A stretch of DNA of 53,519 nucleotides from Arcicella rosea. Lineage in GTDB: Bacteria > Bacteroidota > Bacteroidia > Cytophagales > Spirosomataceae. The notes under the pieces were generated by a model. That model made no database searches, was not told where the DNA came from, and saw only the letters and a program-made list of their open reading frames with translations. The stretch spans positions 1 through 53,519 of the forward strand of contig NZ_JACHKT010000036.1 in assembly GCF_014204325.1 (NCBI RefSeq), given 5' to 3'. Every line of letters begins with the position of its first letter. Within the stretch, counting starts at the first letter, position 1. Positions 15,073-23,738 of this stretch are shown piece by piece. Made by a program: the position numbers and the translations under genes.

Positions 15073-16439
15073 TTATCGTTATCCCCTAAATCCTCCCCAA
15101 TAATTCTACTTGCTGCTTGCTTTAGTTTTCCAAAGAATCCTAAACTGCTTTTCTTTCCATTGGTTTCAGCAGACTTAGTATTTTCTCTACCATTTTTATT
15201 GATGGTTGTATTAACAGGTACTACTGGTATAATTACTGGAGCATCCTTTCTAAGTATTTTATAACCTTCTTCACGCTCGTCAATATCTCTGATGCCTCTC
15301 CAAACCAATCCAACAGCTGTTGAATAAGTAGGGTTTTTAATTTCTTCTGTAAATGTTTTTCCTAAATTTTCGTTTGGATAACCAATTCTAACATCTCTCT
15401 GTGCTACTCTTTCAAAAAGTTGATCAATGTAAGGCATTTGAGCAGTTCCCCCAGTAATCACAATTCCGCAGTTAATTCTATTCAAATAACCAGACCGTGT
15501 AATTTCAGCCACAACCAATGCTACAATTTCTTTTAATCTCTCTTCAATGATGATTGCAACATTTTTTACAGAAACAATTTTAGGTTTACGTCCATTAGCA
15601 CTTGGAATGGAAACAACTTCTTCGACAGCTACTTCGTCAGCAATAGCTGAGCCAAATCTTACTTTCAATTGTTCTGCTTGTTCAATAGAAACCCCACAGC
15701 CTTGTTCAATATCTGTTGTGATTGAATCTCCAGCAAATGGTAATACAGCTACGTGTCTTACAATATTCTTATAATAGATTACAATTTCAGTAATTCCACT
15801 TCCAATATCTACTAAGGCTACGCCTGTTTTCTTTTCTTGTTCGGTTAATACGGCTAAAGAAGCGGCTAAAGGCGAGTGCACTAATCCGCCTTCAATCTCC
15901 ATTTTATCTTTAGAGCGTTCAATACATCTTTTAGTTTTGTCTAATTCTGCTTGTGGAGAAACAATCATCAAAAAATCTCCTTTTAGTTTCAAACCACTAA
16001 TTCCTACTGGTTCTTGGATACCATTCGCAGAATCTACAGAATATTCCTGGGGTAAATTGTGCACAATAGCATTACCCTGCGAAACGAAAGTCCGCTGGGC
16101 ATCATTAGCTACTTGATCTACGTCCGTAACTGTTACTTCTTCTCCACGAGTTTGTCTGGTAATATCAGCCTTATGTTTTAAACTACGAATATTCGGGCCA
16201 GCGATACTAGCAACAACACCTCTGATATGAATATTGGCTTGGTTTTCAACTTGCTCGATAGCAGACTGAACGGCTTCTATCGTTTTATTGACATTCAAAA
16301 CGACACCCTTAGAGACTCTTCCTGTGGTATCGGCTTTACCCAAACCAAGAATCTCCAACTTGCCAAAACTGTCAAGTCTGCCAGCAACTACACTTACTTG
16401 CTTGCTGCCTATGTCAAGTCCAACGATTATTTCATTCAT
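15063..16439 (-). CDS. ftsA: Cell division protein FtsA
   Basis: An actin-like ATPase that ties the FtsZ ring to the inner membrane and recruits later division proteins. The 458-residue protein has the phosphate-1 motif IVGLDIGSKQVSVVAG, the 1C subdomain (about residues 80-165), phosphate-2 VALVDIGSGITEI and the adenosine motif GIVITGGTAQMP. A variable linker (about residues 395-430) leads to the C-terminal amphipathic helix GFFGKLKQAASRIIG, which binds the membrane. ftsQ lies upstream with a gap of about 130 bp. ftsZ does not follow; ndk converges instead. Confidence 0.95.
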   Translation of the reverse strand: MNEIIVGLDIGSKQVSVVAGRLDSFGKLEILGLGKADTTGRVSKGVVLNVNKTIEAVQSAIEQVENQANIHIRGVVASIAGPNIRSLKHKADITRQTRGEEVTVTDVDQVANDAQRTFVSQGNAIVHNLPQEYSVDSANGIQEPVGISGLKLKGDFLMIVSPQAELDKTKRCIERSKDKMEIEGGLVHSPLAASLAVLTEQEKKTGVALVDIGSGITEIVIYYKNIVRHVAVLPFAGDSITTDIEQGCGVSIEQAEQLKVRFGSAIADEVAVEEVVSIPSANGRKPKIVSVKNVAIIIEERLKEIVALVVAEITRSGYLNRINCGIVITGGTAQMPYIDQLFERVAQRDVRIGYPNENLGKTFTEEIKNPTYSTAVGLVWRGIRDIDEREEGYKILRKDAPVIIPVVPVNTTINKNGRENTKSAETNGKKSSLGFFGKLKQAASRIIGEDLGDNDKYE

Positions 16440-16571
16440 GGAAGGTAGAATTTAGGAAACTTGGGATTAAGAATCTGAAAAATACAACATTATTAAAATA
16501 AACCGCCAATATAAGTACTCTTATTGGATAATCGTTTACCGTTTAATAAAGTCTATATTGAAACATCATCT

Positions 16572-17360
16572 TTACTCACAAATAATCTGGTTTCTGTATT
16601 TTACACTTACTTTGTGATAGGTATCCCAGCCTTTAGCAGGTAGAATATCTTTATAAAAAAATTTAATTTTCTTGAATTTAGATTCAATATCAATCCCCAT
16701 GCCAAATTCAATTACATGGTTGCCTATCTCAGGCACCATAGTAATACCCCCATCTTTCTCAACGATTAGTTGGGTTATTTGTGCTTTCCAAAAAGGATCG
16801 ACATTGATAGCATTGATTAAGTCCAAAACAGGTTTACTTTTCACTTCTTTTAAATCCTGTATTTTATCAAAATACCTTCCCGAGAGTAATAAAACTCTGG
16901 GAGTAAAGTGCTGAGAAATACCGATAAAATCGCCTTTCTCTGTGACGTAACTATCTGAACTTTTATTATATAATACTCGGGCGAGTGGTGTGTGTTCTAC
17001 AATATCAATTGTCATTTCTCCGCTTAAATCACGATGAACTTGACAAGATTTTACTAATTTATTTAAACAAACTCTTTTTTCAATCTTTTTAAAGTCAATC
17101 TTGTCAAAAGGTTTTCCTTCTGGACTATCAACAACATTTGGACTAACAATGGCTAAAATCTCATCAGGAGTAACTAATTGGCTTTCGTTAGCACCTTCAA
17201 TGTTTACATTGATATTCTTACATTTCTGATGATGATGAACATTTTCAGCATAAATTACAATCGACAGTAGAACCACAGTTAGTACCGTCGGCCAAATCCA
17301 TTTCTTAATTTTTCGTAAGGGGTTCAATGTAATTGAATTAAAGATATTGTTTTCAAGCAA
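16572..17360 (-). CDS. ftsQ: Cell division protein FtsQ
   Basis: A 262-residue bitopic inner-membrane protein of the divisome. A short cytoplasmic N-terminus (residues 1-20, basic) precedes one transmembrane helix (WPTVLTVVLLSIVIYAENV). A periplasmic POTRA-like region begins at KNINVNIEGANESQLVTPDEI, followed by the FtsQ beta domain (TIDIVEHTPLARVLYN). Sequence is weakly conserved in this phylum, so the call rests on topology, POTRA pattern and its place before ftsA. murC, usually just upstream in the dcw cluster, is absent; the next upstream gene is the E1 dehydrogenase. Confidence 0.85.
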   Translation of the reverse strand: MLENNIFNSITLNPLRKIKKWIWPTVLTVVLLSIVIYAENVHHHQKCKNINVNIEGANESQLVTPDEILAIVSPNVVDSPEGKPFDKIDFKKIEKRVCLNKLVKSCQVHRDLSGEMTIDIVEHTPLARVLYNKSSDSYVTEKGDFIGISQHFTPRVLLLSGRYFDKIQDLKEVKSKPVLDLINAINVDPFWKAQITQLIVEKDGGITMVPEIGNHVIEFGMGIDIESKFKKIKFFYKDILPAKGWDTYHKVSVKYRNQIICE

Positions 17361-17573
17361 TTTGAAAAAGCTTATTCAGCTACCTATAAAATTACTCATT
17401 ATATTAATGAACTTTCTAAAAGTTTGAAAAAACCATACGAAATTAAATAAAATAACTTAAAACCTTAGCATTATTTATTAAAAGGCAATTAAGTACACAA
17501 AAAAACAAAAAAGTTTCAATTCTCAACATATTTAAGGCTGAAAAAATAAAAAACTTAATATTGACTCATTTTT

Positions 17574-19982
17574 CTAATAAATCGGAGGAAACTTTAGTGG
17601 ATAGCATTCCGACATCAGTTCATAAGCGGTATCTACAACATTCTCTACATTTGGTTTTGAAAAATAATCTCCATCAGAACTATAAGCAGGGCGGTGAGGC
17701 ACTGCTGCCATACAAACTGGTTTGGCATCTAAATACCGATAAGCATTTTGTTCATCCAATACTTGTTGCATCATATATGCCGAACCTCCTCCTGGCATAT
17801 CTTCATCTGCAAAAATCACTCTATTCGTTTTTTTAATTGATTCTACGATAAGATGTGAAATATCAAAAGGCATTAGTGTTTGTACATCTATCACTTCTAC
17901 CGAAATATCCATATTTTCTAATTGACGAGCGGCTTCCATCACAATTCTGCACATTGAACCATAGGTAACAATGGTAATATCTCGTCCTTCTCTGATTACT
18001 TCTGGCACTCCTAATGCTACTCTTGTTTCATGTAAATTCGTTGGTAATTTTTCTTTTAAACGATAACCATTCAAGCATTCGATGACAATAGCTGGGTCGT
18101 CGGAATTTAATAAAGTATTGTACATTCCAGCGGCTTGCGTCATATTTCTTGGTACGCAGAGATGAATTCCTTTTAAACCACCTAATAAAACAGACATTGG
18201 TGAACCTGAATGCCAAATTCCTTCTAAACGATGTCCTCTGGTTCTGACAATCAATGGTGCTTTTTGTCCGCCTACCGTTCTGTATTGTAAACAAGCCAAA
18301 TCATCCGACAAAGTAGCGAATGGGTAAAATATATAATCTAAATATTGAATTTCAATAATTGGTCTTAATCCTCTCATTGCTGCTCCAATTCCTTGACCAA
18401 CAATCGTCATTTCTCGGATTCCAGTATCAGTTACTCTTAATTCCCCAAATTTTTCTTGTAAACCTGCTAATGTTTGATTGACATCCCCAATTTTCCCCAC
18501 ATCTTCTCCTAAAATGAAAATTCTAGGATTTGTACTGAATAAATGGTCGAAATTTTTATTTAATATTTCTCTACCATCTACTAATGGTGAATTCGCATCG
18601 TATTCTGGCTGAATAGCCTGTACTTTCAAAGGCGAATGTTTTGAAATACTAAACTGACTTGAATTAAACCTTTGGTCATTACTTGCATCGGTTTGCTCTA
18701 ACCACTTTTTTAATCCTTTTTTGGCTGGAGAATCCTCAAATCGTAAAGCTCTGAGTACTTTTCTCGCTGCTACTACATTTTCATGGTGAATCGGATTTAC
18801 AGCTTTGCGTAATTCTTCTGCTATTTTTTTTACTTCTGCACCATTCTCGGTTTCAGCGGCTGCCTGATATAATAATGAAAGTAAATCTTCTCTTTCTGGC
18901 TTGATTGAACTCATATAAGCATTCCAAGCTGCTTTTTGACAAGCCTTTGCTTCTTTGATAGCTTCTTCGTCAATACTTTTTAGTTCTTCTTCAGTAGCCA
19001 AATCTTCTGCTAAAATCCAATTTCTGAATTTTATATTACAATCATAGTCTAATTCAAATTGTAATCTTTTCGAAGATTTATATCTTTCGTGTGAACCCGA
19101 GGCTGAATGTCCTTGCTGTTGTGTTACTTCTTCTACGTGAATTAAAGATGGAATATGATACTCACGAGCTAAAGTTGCTGCTTTTTGGTAAGTTTCCATC
19201 AAAGCCACATAATCCCATGCCTTTACTGTAAAAATTTCTATGCCAGCACCATCTTCATTTCTTTGATAACCTGCCAAAGCTTTTGAAATAGAAGATTTTG
19301 TAGTTTGGTATTCTGAAGGAACTGAAATGCCATAACCATCATCCCAAACAGACATTACCAAAGGAATTTGTAAAACACCCGAAGCATTTACACACTCCAG
19401 AAACATCCCTTCTGAAGTAGAAGCATCGCCAATGGTAGAGAAACATACTTCTCTGCCATTACGAGTAAATTTTTCTGAAATTTCTTGAAGATTAGGTAAC
19501 TGTCTGTATAATTTAGAAGAATAAGCTAAGCCCACAGCTCTTGGCATTTGCCCAGCCGTTGAAGATACTCCAGCCGCAGAATTAAATAATTTTGTTTGAT
19601 CAACCCATTCTCCTTCTTCGTCCAACCATCTAGTAGCATGATGATTATTCATTGCTCTTCCACCAGTGTGTGGGTCGAAATTAATATCTGGATGTCCGTA
19701 AAGTTGGGAGAAGTACTGTGTCCAAGTCATATCACCGACTGCTGCAACAATAGTTTGATCTCGATAATATCCTGAAATAAAATCTCCTGCTTTCATAGCT
19801 CTTGCCAAAGCAAGTTGGCAGAGTTCTTTTCCGTCTCCGTAAATTCCAAACTTAGCACGACCTGCAAAAACTTCTTTCCTTACAAGAAGGCTACACTCAC
19901 GACTCATGCGAGCAACCCGGTAATCAGTCAAGACTGATTCTTTGGTGAATACAATAGTTTCTGACAGAAGTGTGTTTTCCAA
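17574..19982 (-). CDS. Fused 2-oxoacid dehydrogenase E1 (alpha + beta), branched-chain type
   Basis: A thiamine-diphosphate enzyme that decarboxylates a 2-oxoacid (probably branched-chain, possibly pyruvate) and passes the acyl group to lipoyl E2. About 800 residues: alpha half first (GYYRDQT, TPP/Mg loop IGDASTSEGMFLECVN, then WDDGYGIS), a helical linker, then the beta half (RIFILGEDVGKIGD, MRGLRPIIEIQYLDY, FADEDMPGGGSAYMMQQ). The gene fusion is common in Bacteroidota. No ATG lies before the conserved start (SETIVFTKESVLTDYRVA): the frame offers TTG at 19980-19982 or TTG at 20007-20009. I favour the shorter one for length, but 20009 is also possible. A TATATTTG box lies upstream at 20058-20065 (minus). 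No E2 or E3 gene is adjacent. Confidence 0.88.
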   Translation of the reverse strand: MENTLLSETIVFTKESVLTDYRVARMSRECSLLVRKEVFAGRAKFGIYGDGKELCQLALARAMKAGDFISGYYRDQTIVAAVGDMTWTQYFSQLYGHPDINFDPHTGGRAMNNHHATRWLDEEGEWVDQTKLFNSAAGVSSTAGQMPRAVGLAYSSKLYRQLPNLQEISEKFTRNGREVCFSTIGDASTSEGMFLECVNASGVLQIPLVMSVWDDGYGISVPSEYQTTKSSISKALAGYQRNEDGAGIEIFTVKAWDYVALMETYQKAATLAREYHIPSLIHVEEVTQQQGHSASGSHERYKSSKRLQFELDYDCNIKFRNWILAEDLATEEELKSIDEEAIKEAKACQKAAWNAYMSSIKPEREDLLSLLYQAAAETENGAEVKKIAEELRKAVNPIHHENVVAARKVLRALRFEDSPAKKGLKKWLEQTDASNDQRFNSSQFSISKHSPLKVQAIQPEYDANSPLVDGREILNKNFDHLFSTNPRIFILGEDVGKIGDVNQTLAGLQEKFGELRVTDTGIREMTIVGQGIGAAMRGLRPIIEIQYLDYIFYPFATLSDDLACLQYRTVGGQKAPLIVRTRGHRLEGIWHSGSPMSVLLGGLKGIHLCVPRNMTQAAGMYNTLLNSDDPAIVIECLNGYRLKEKLPTNLHETRVALGVPEVIREGRDITIVTYGSMCRIVMEAARQLENMDISVEVIDVQTLMPFDISHLIVESIKKTNRVIFADEDMPGGGSAYMMQQVLDEQNAYRYLDAKPVCMAAVPHRPAYSSDGDYFSKPNVENVVDTAYELMSECYPLKFPPIY

Positions 19983-20124
19983 GATAATGAGAGGGGTATA
20001 AATGAACAATAAAATATAAGTTTCAGTACCAAAAATAACAAAAATTAATTAGGGTAGCAAATATAGATTTTGGAAGCAAAGAAATTCTGCTCTTGTTAAT
20101 GATTTGTTAAAACCTATGAAACAT

Positions 20125-20155
20125 TTTGCGAAGCATCTACAAGACTTTACTTTTG
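20125..20155 (+). promoter_or_regulatory. Bacteroidota-type promoter upstream of the DUF1573 gene
   Basis: TTTG (about 20125-20128) and TACTTTTG (20148-20155) are spaced 19 nt apart, matching the -33 TTTG / -7 TAnnTTTG consensus of this phylum. The predicted transcript starts near 20162, leaving a leader of about 128 nt before the start codon at 20290. Confidence 0.45.
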
Positions 20156-20289
20156 TTTTGTGAATTAAGGGTATTTTTTATTAAATTAAACGAAATTTTA
20201 ATTTTAAGACATCGTTTAAAACTTTGTTCAGGTTATAATATTTTTACAATTATCTTAAACATCATTAAAACAAAACAATTAAATCTAGT

Positions 20290-20721
20290 ATGAAAAAGTT
20301 ATTTTTCGTTTTCGCATTGGTATTTGTTGCTTCTTTTGCAAATGCTCAAGGAGTAATTAAATTCAAATCAGAATCTCATGATTTTGGTAAAATAGAAGAA
20401 GGTGTTGTGGCAACTCACGTTTTTGAATTTACAAATACTGGTACTGCACCAGTTGTTATTTCAAATGCTTCGCCTTCATGTGGTTGTACTACTCCTGACT
20501 GGACGAAAGAACCTGTAATGCCAGGAAAAACTGGTAAAGTAACGGCAGCATTTAGTTCGGCTGGTCGCCCAGGTGGTTTTTCAAAAACAGTTACTGTAAT
20601 CAGTAATGCTGAAACGCCACAAATTGTATTATCATTCAAAGGAGAAGTTGTTCCAAAAGGTACTGTTATTGAAGCTCCTGCTCCAGCGAAAGCTCCAGCA
20701 AAGAAAAAATCAACGAAGTAA
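20290..20721 (+). CDS. Exported DUF1573 domain protein
   Basis: A 143-residue secreted or periplasmic protein. Signal peptide residues 1-19 end in ANA before Q. The body is an immunoglobulin-like DUF1573 domain with its usual pattern: HDFGKIEEGVVATHVFEFTN, then the SCGCT motif and GKTGKVTAAFSS. The tail (PAPAKAPAKKKSTK) is Ala/Pro/Lys-rich and probably unstructured. DUF1573 proteins are frequent in Bacteroidota; their function is not established. A strong terminator follows, so it is a single-gene transcript. Confidence 0.9.
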   Translation: MKKLFFVFALVFVASFANAQGVIKFKSESHDFGKIEEGVVATHVFEFTNTGTAPVVISNASPSCGCTTPDWTKEPVMPGKTGKVTAAFSSAGRPGGFSKTVTVISNAETPQIVLSFKGEVVPKGTVIEAPAPAKAPAKKKSTK

Positions 20722-20743
20722 TATTTCTTGAAGTAATTTAAAG

Positions 20744-20777
20744 AAAGGCGTAGGCAGTAATGTTTACGCCTTTTTTT
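20744..20777 (+). terminator. Intrinsic terminator of the DUF1573 gene
   Basis: AAAGGCGTA (20744-20752) pairs with TACGCCTTT (20765-20773) across a 12-nt loop and runs into a seven-T stretch. Confidence 0.9.
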
Positions 20778-20857
20778 GTTTTTTATCAATATCAACAATC
20801 CAAAACTTTATTACTTCCGTAAATCTGTTTGAAACGATATTTAAACAATCAAATAAA

Positions 20858-21409
20858 ATGAAAAAGGTAATATTAGGATTGGGATTAGCATTTTGTGCTA
20901 TGGCATTTACAAGTAATGCACAAACAGTAACTGTAGGAAATGAAGCAATGTTTCCTGCAAAAAACATTGTTGAAAACGCCGTTAACTCTAAGGCTCACAC
21001 TACTTTAGTAGCCGCTGTAAAAGCAGCTGATTTAGTAAGTACTTTACAAACAAAAGGTCCTTTCACAGTCTTTGCTCCTGTAAACGATGCTTTTGAAAAT
21101 CTTCCAGCGGGTACTGTTGAAACTTTATTAAAACCTGAGAACAAGGCAACCTTAGCCAAAGTTTTAACGTATCATGTTGTAGCAGGTAAATTAGATTTCG
21201 ATGCTATTTCAAAAGCCATCAAAGCGGGTAACGGAACTGCTACATTAAACACTGTAAGTGGTGGCAAATTATATGCAATGATGAATGGTTCACACAACAT
21301 CATGCTGAAAGATGAAAATGGTGGAACGTCAAACATCAGTACTTATGATGTTTATCAATCAAACGGCGTAATTCATGTATTGGATGCCGTGGTATTACCT
21401 AAAATGTAA
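20858..21409 (+). CDS. Secreted fasciclin (FAS1) domain protein
   Basis: A 183-residue exported protein with one fasciclin domain, a fold used in cell adhesion and surface interactions. The signal peptide (residues 1-21, AFTSNA before Q) is followed by a short spacer and the FAS1 H1 motif GPFTVFAPVNDAFENLP. The H2 region YHVVAGKLDF comes next, and the domain closes with GVIHVLDAVVLP. Length equals one domain plus export signal, with no membrane anchor. An ECF sigma factor and RskA-like anti-sigma factor follow on the same strand after about 420 bp. That context recalls the SigK-controlled fasciclin proteins MPT70 and MPT83 of mycobacteria, suggesting this gene may be a target of that sigma factor. 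Confidence 0.93.
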   Translation: MKKVILGLGLAFCAMAFTSNAQTVTVGNEAMFPAKNIVENAVNSKAHTTLVAAVKAADLVSTLQTKGPFTVFAPVNDAFENLPAGTVETLLKPENKATLAKVLTYHVVAGKLDFDAISKAIKAGNGTATLNTVSGGKLYAMMNGSHNIMLKDENGGTSNISTYDVYQSNGVIHVLDAVVLPKM

Positions 21410-21828
21410 TTCACAGAAATAGGGGTATGAAGTTAGTTATCAATACTTCCTTCACGCCTAATAGACAGGTGTGGTTTAATAATGGGTAATGTACAAAGGG
21501 CTTTCTCTTTGTTGGAAAGTCCTTAGTTTTCAATACTTATATTACCTCGCCATCTCCAGCAAATAACTTTATCATAAATTTCTGTACAATAAAATCTCTT
21601 TAATACTTCCTTATTTATAAACAATATATTGTTAAACCTCCTTCTCCTCAATTTTATAAACACATATTATTTTCAATTATAGATTATTTAAATTATCCCA
21701 TTATCTTTATTAAGCCCTTTAACAAGAAGGTAAAATATGAAAAAACTTGTTTAAACATAACGTTGCTTTTGGCGTTGTAAAAAAAGTTATTCATTCATCA
21801 TCTTACATTCATTGAGAAGAAAACACTC
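21410..21828 (+). other. Noncoding region between the fasciclin and sigma factor genes
   Basis: No open frame longer than about 20 codons. It contains a 10-bp stem with one G-U pair (21496-21505 with 21515-21524), a plausible but T-poor terminator for the fasciclin gene. Just before the sigma gene there is a repeated CGTTG (within 21758-21777), which could belong to its promoter. Confidence 0.45.
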
Positions 21829-22416
21829 ATGTCTAAACGCAAAACCATTATAGCTGAAGAAGCACTCGTGTCCTTATTGCAAAGTAAGGATGAGCGAGGG
21901 TTCTCCATCTTGTATGATAATTATTCCTCAGCACTTTATGGGGTTATTCTGAAAATTGTTCGTTCAGAAGAAGTCGCTGCTGATGTCATGCAAGACTCCT
22001 TTGTGAAGATTTGGCGAAATATAGAAGGCTATAATCGCACAAAAGGTACATTATTTACTTGGATTCTAAACGTGGCAAGAAATACAGCCATTGATAGAAT
22101 TCGTTCACAAGAATTCCAGAATTCTCAGAAAAATCACGACCTTGATGACCATGTAAATTTCATCGATAGCCAAGGAGGAAGTCAGTTTGATATTGATGCC
22201 ATCGGCGTAAAAAAGGTAATAGAAAACCTTCGTCCAGAACATCAGCAAATTATTGATTTACTTTATTTCAAAGGTTACACACAAGCGGAAGTTGCTGAAG
22301 AATTTGGTATTCCATTAGGGACGGTCAAGACAAGAGTAAAATCTGCTATTGTTCAACTAAGGCAATATTTTGTTGAATTCGGATTGATTTTCCTCTCTGG
22401 ATTTTTTGATTTGTAA
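21829..22416 (+). CDS. ECF-type RNA polymerase sigma factor (SigK-like group)
   Basis: A 195-residue sigma factor. Region 2 is at about residues 20-90 (FSILYDNYSSALYGVILKIV, DSFVKIWRNI, GTLFTWILNVARNTAIDRIR, the DNA-melting and -10-binding part). Region 4 is at about 130-185 with a helix-turn-helix (GYTQAEVAEEFGIPLGTVKT). No extra domain. The anti-sigma gene starts 82 bp downstream, so the two form a unit. Such factors recruit polymerase when the anti-sigma factor releases them; likely targets are itself and the upstream fasciclin gene, by analogy. Confidence 0.93.
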   Translation: MSKRKTIIAEEALVSLLQSKDERGFSILYDNYSSALYGVILKIVRSEEVAADVMQDSFVKIWRNIEGYNRTKGTLFTWILNVARNTAIDRIRSQEFQNSQKNHDLDDHVNFIDSQGGSQFDIDAIGVKKVIENLRPEHQQIIDLLYFKGYTQAEVAEEFGIPLGTVKTRVKSAIVQLRQYFVEFGLIFLSGFFDL

Positions 22417-22498
22417 TTGAACGATTGATGATTGCTCAATTCAAGCAAATCAAATATCATTCTTTCACAAACATCAACCACGATTAACGTTTATACAA

Positions 22499-23323
22499 AT
22501 GAACATTCAAGAATACATAGAATCTGGTATTTTGGAGAGCTACTTGCTAGGAGCTACCAATGCTGCGGAAACCGCAGAGGTAGAACGCCTTGCAGAAGAG
22601 TATCCTGCCATTCAGATGGAACTGATGGCTTTACAGGGTACGCTTGAAAATTATGCACTTCAATTTCAACAGGAACCTCCAGTTGCTCTCAAGGATAGAG
22701 TGATGGAAGCCATTAAAAAAGAATATACAAATACTGAAAATACAGGATGGCAAACGTTGGAAATACCAACAGCCTCCAAACCTGAAAGTAATATCAAGCC
22801 GCTCAAAGCAACTAATACTTGGCGAATGGCAGCTTCGTGGGTGCTTTTGGCTTTGAGTATTGCAGGGAACGTTTGGTTCTTTAGTAATTGGCAAAAATCT
22901 GAGGGCAAATTACTTGCTTTGGAAACTCAGAATCAAATTTTAGCCCAAGAAGGACAAACCCTAAAAGCTAATTATCAAGAAGAAATAGCCATTCTTCAAA
23001 ACCCGAATGTAAAAGTAATTCCTCTGGCAGGACAACCTGATTTTCCAAATGCGAAGGCTCTGGTTTATTTCGACAAAACTAGTGAAGCTGTATATTTATC
23101 AGGCCTGAATTTACCAAGTGTGCCTTCTGGTAAACAATATCAACTTTGGGCAATTGTTGATGGCAAGCCTGTAGATGCAGGGATGATTGAAGGCAATGCA
23201 AGTATTTTGAAAATGAAATCTTTCTCAAATGCTGTCGCTTTCGCCATTTCATTAGAAACTACTGGTGGAAGTACTACAGAAGCAGGTCCTAAAGGTGCTA
23301 TTTGTGTAATGGGAGCGGTGTAG
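22499..23323 (+). CDS. RskA-like membrane anti-sigma factor
   Basis: A 274-residue single-pass inner-membrane protein expected to sequester the sigma factor encoded just upstream. The N-terminal cytoplasmic part (1-100) has the anti-sigma helical pattern (YIESGILESYLLGATNAAETAEVERLAEEY cut into helices, with E/A-rich segments). A transmembrane helix (ASWVLLALSIAGNVWFFSNW) is near residues 112-131, followed by a coiled-coil stretch (ALETQNQILAQEGQTLKANY). The periplasmic RskA domain follows (ALVYFDKTSEAVYLSGLNLP, KQYQLWAIVDGKPVDAGM). No zinc-binding HxxxCxxC motif, so it is not a ZAS-type anti-sigma factor. Release is probably by regulated proteolysis, as in SigK/RskA. Confidence 0.9.
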   Translation: MNIQEYIESGILESYLLGATNAAETAEVERLAEEYPAIQMELMALQGTLENYALQFQQEPPVALKDRVMEAIKKEYTNTENTGWQTLEIPTASKPESNIKPLKATNTWRMAASWVLLALSIAGNVWFFSNWQKSEGKLLALETQNQILAQEGQTLKANYQEEIAILQNPNVKVIPLAGQPDFPNAKALVYFDKTSEAVYLSGLNLPSVPSGKQYQLWAIVDGKPVDAGMIEGNASILKMKSFSNAVAFAISLETTGGSTTEAGPKGAICVMGAV

Positions 23324-23363
23324 TAATTATGCTTTTATCTTCTCTGTGAATATTATAGAAAAC

Positions 23364-23409
23364 AGAAAAGCCTCACAAACTGATAATCGTCAATTTGTGA
23401 GGCTTTTCT
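23364..23409. terminator. Intrinsic terminator of the sigma/anti-sigma operon
   Basis: A 16-bp perfect stem (23364-23379 with 23394-23409) with a 14-nt loop lies 40 bp past the anti-sigma stop codon. A- and T-rich arms on both sides could act in both directions. Confidence 0.9.
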
Positions 23410-23485
23410 ATAAAATATCAATAACTAATCTATGATTTTATACCAGAAAACCAGCAGTGCAGTAGAATTCAAATTTTCACCAACA

Positions 23486-23519
23486 AAAAAGCCTTAAATC
23501 GTATGATTTAAGGCTTTTT
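23486..23519 (-). terminator. Probable original terminator of the tRNA-Asn gene
   Basis: A 15-bp perfect stem (23486-23500... with 23505-23519) and a 4-nt loop. It directly abuts the tRNA 3'-end fragment at 23520-23532, reading leftward. On the minus strand it ends in a five-T run. It is best explained as the native terminator of the tRNA gene before the islands were inserted. Confidence 0.65.
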
Positions 23520-23532
23520 GCTCCCTCTCCTG
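23518..23532. repeat. Attachment core, distal copy (attL of element 1)
   Basis: The 15-base TTGCTCCCTCTCCTG is identical to 30725-30739 and 36651-36665. Its last 13 bases are the reverse complement of the 3' end of tRNA-Asn. To the right this copy and the one at 30725 share TGGATRAAAT, while the copy at 36651 continues into the full tRNA. Confidence 0.85.
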
Positions 23533-23591
23533 TGGATGAAATAAAAATATAACTATCTAATAATCAAAATATTACAAGTCAATCTTAAAGA

Positions 23592-23711
23592 GCTTTTCCA
23601 ATTTCTTTCCAATCGTTATTTTACATCCTCATCCATAAAATACATAAAATACTAAAAATCAACACATTAGCCTATTCCAAAATTTTTCAATGCTTTTCCA
23701 GATTCTTTCCA
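23592..23711. repeat. Pair of 20-bp direct repeats near the left end of element 1
   Basis: GCTTTTCCA-(A/G)(T/A)-TTCTTTCCA occurs at 23592-23611 and 23692-23711, with 18 of 20 bases identical and exactly 100 bp between starts. The position near the element end would suit recombinase arm-binding sites, but no protein can be assigned. Confidence 0.45.
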
Positions 23712-23738
23712 TAACTAAACAGGGCATAGCCACTGCTA

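Noticed and set aside
17561-17836. Plus-strand open frame of 91 codons over the end of the E1 gene
   Set aside because: Antisense to the conserved beta-subunit region; low-complexity translation and no recognisable domain.
20415-20798. Minus-strand open frame of 127 codons opposite the DUF1573 gene
   Set aside because: Antisense to a conserved signal-peptide protein and crosses its terminator.
21427-21489. 20-codon open frame between the fasciclin and sigma genes
   Set aside because: No leader-like or other pattern and no start signal; expected by chance in AT-rich DNA.
23520-23545. tRNA gene or tRNA pseudogene at the left attachment site
   Set aside because: Only the last 13 bases of tRNA-Asn are present; no further arm can be paired. 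It is an attachment-site duplicate.
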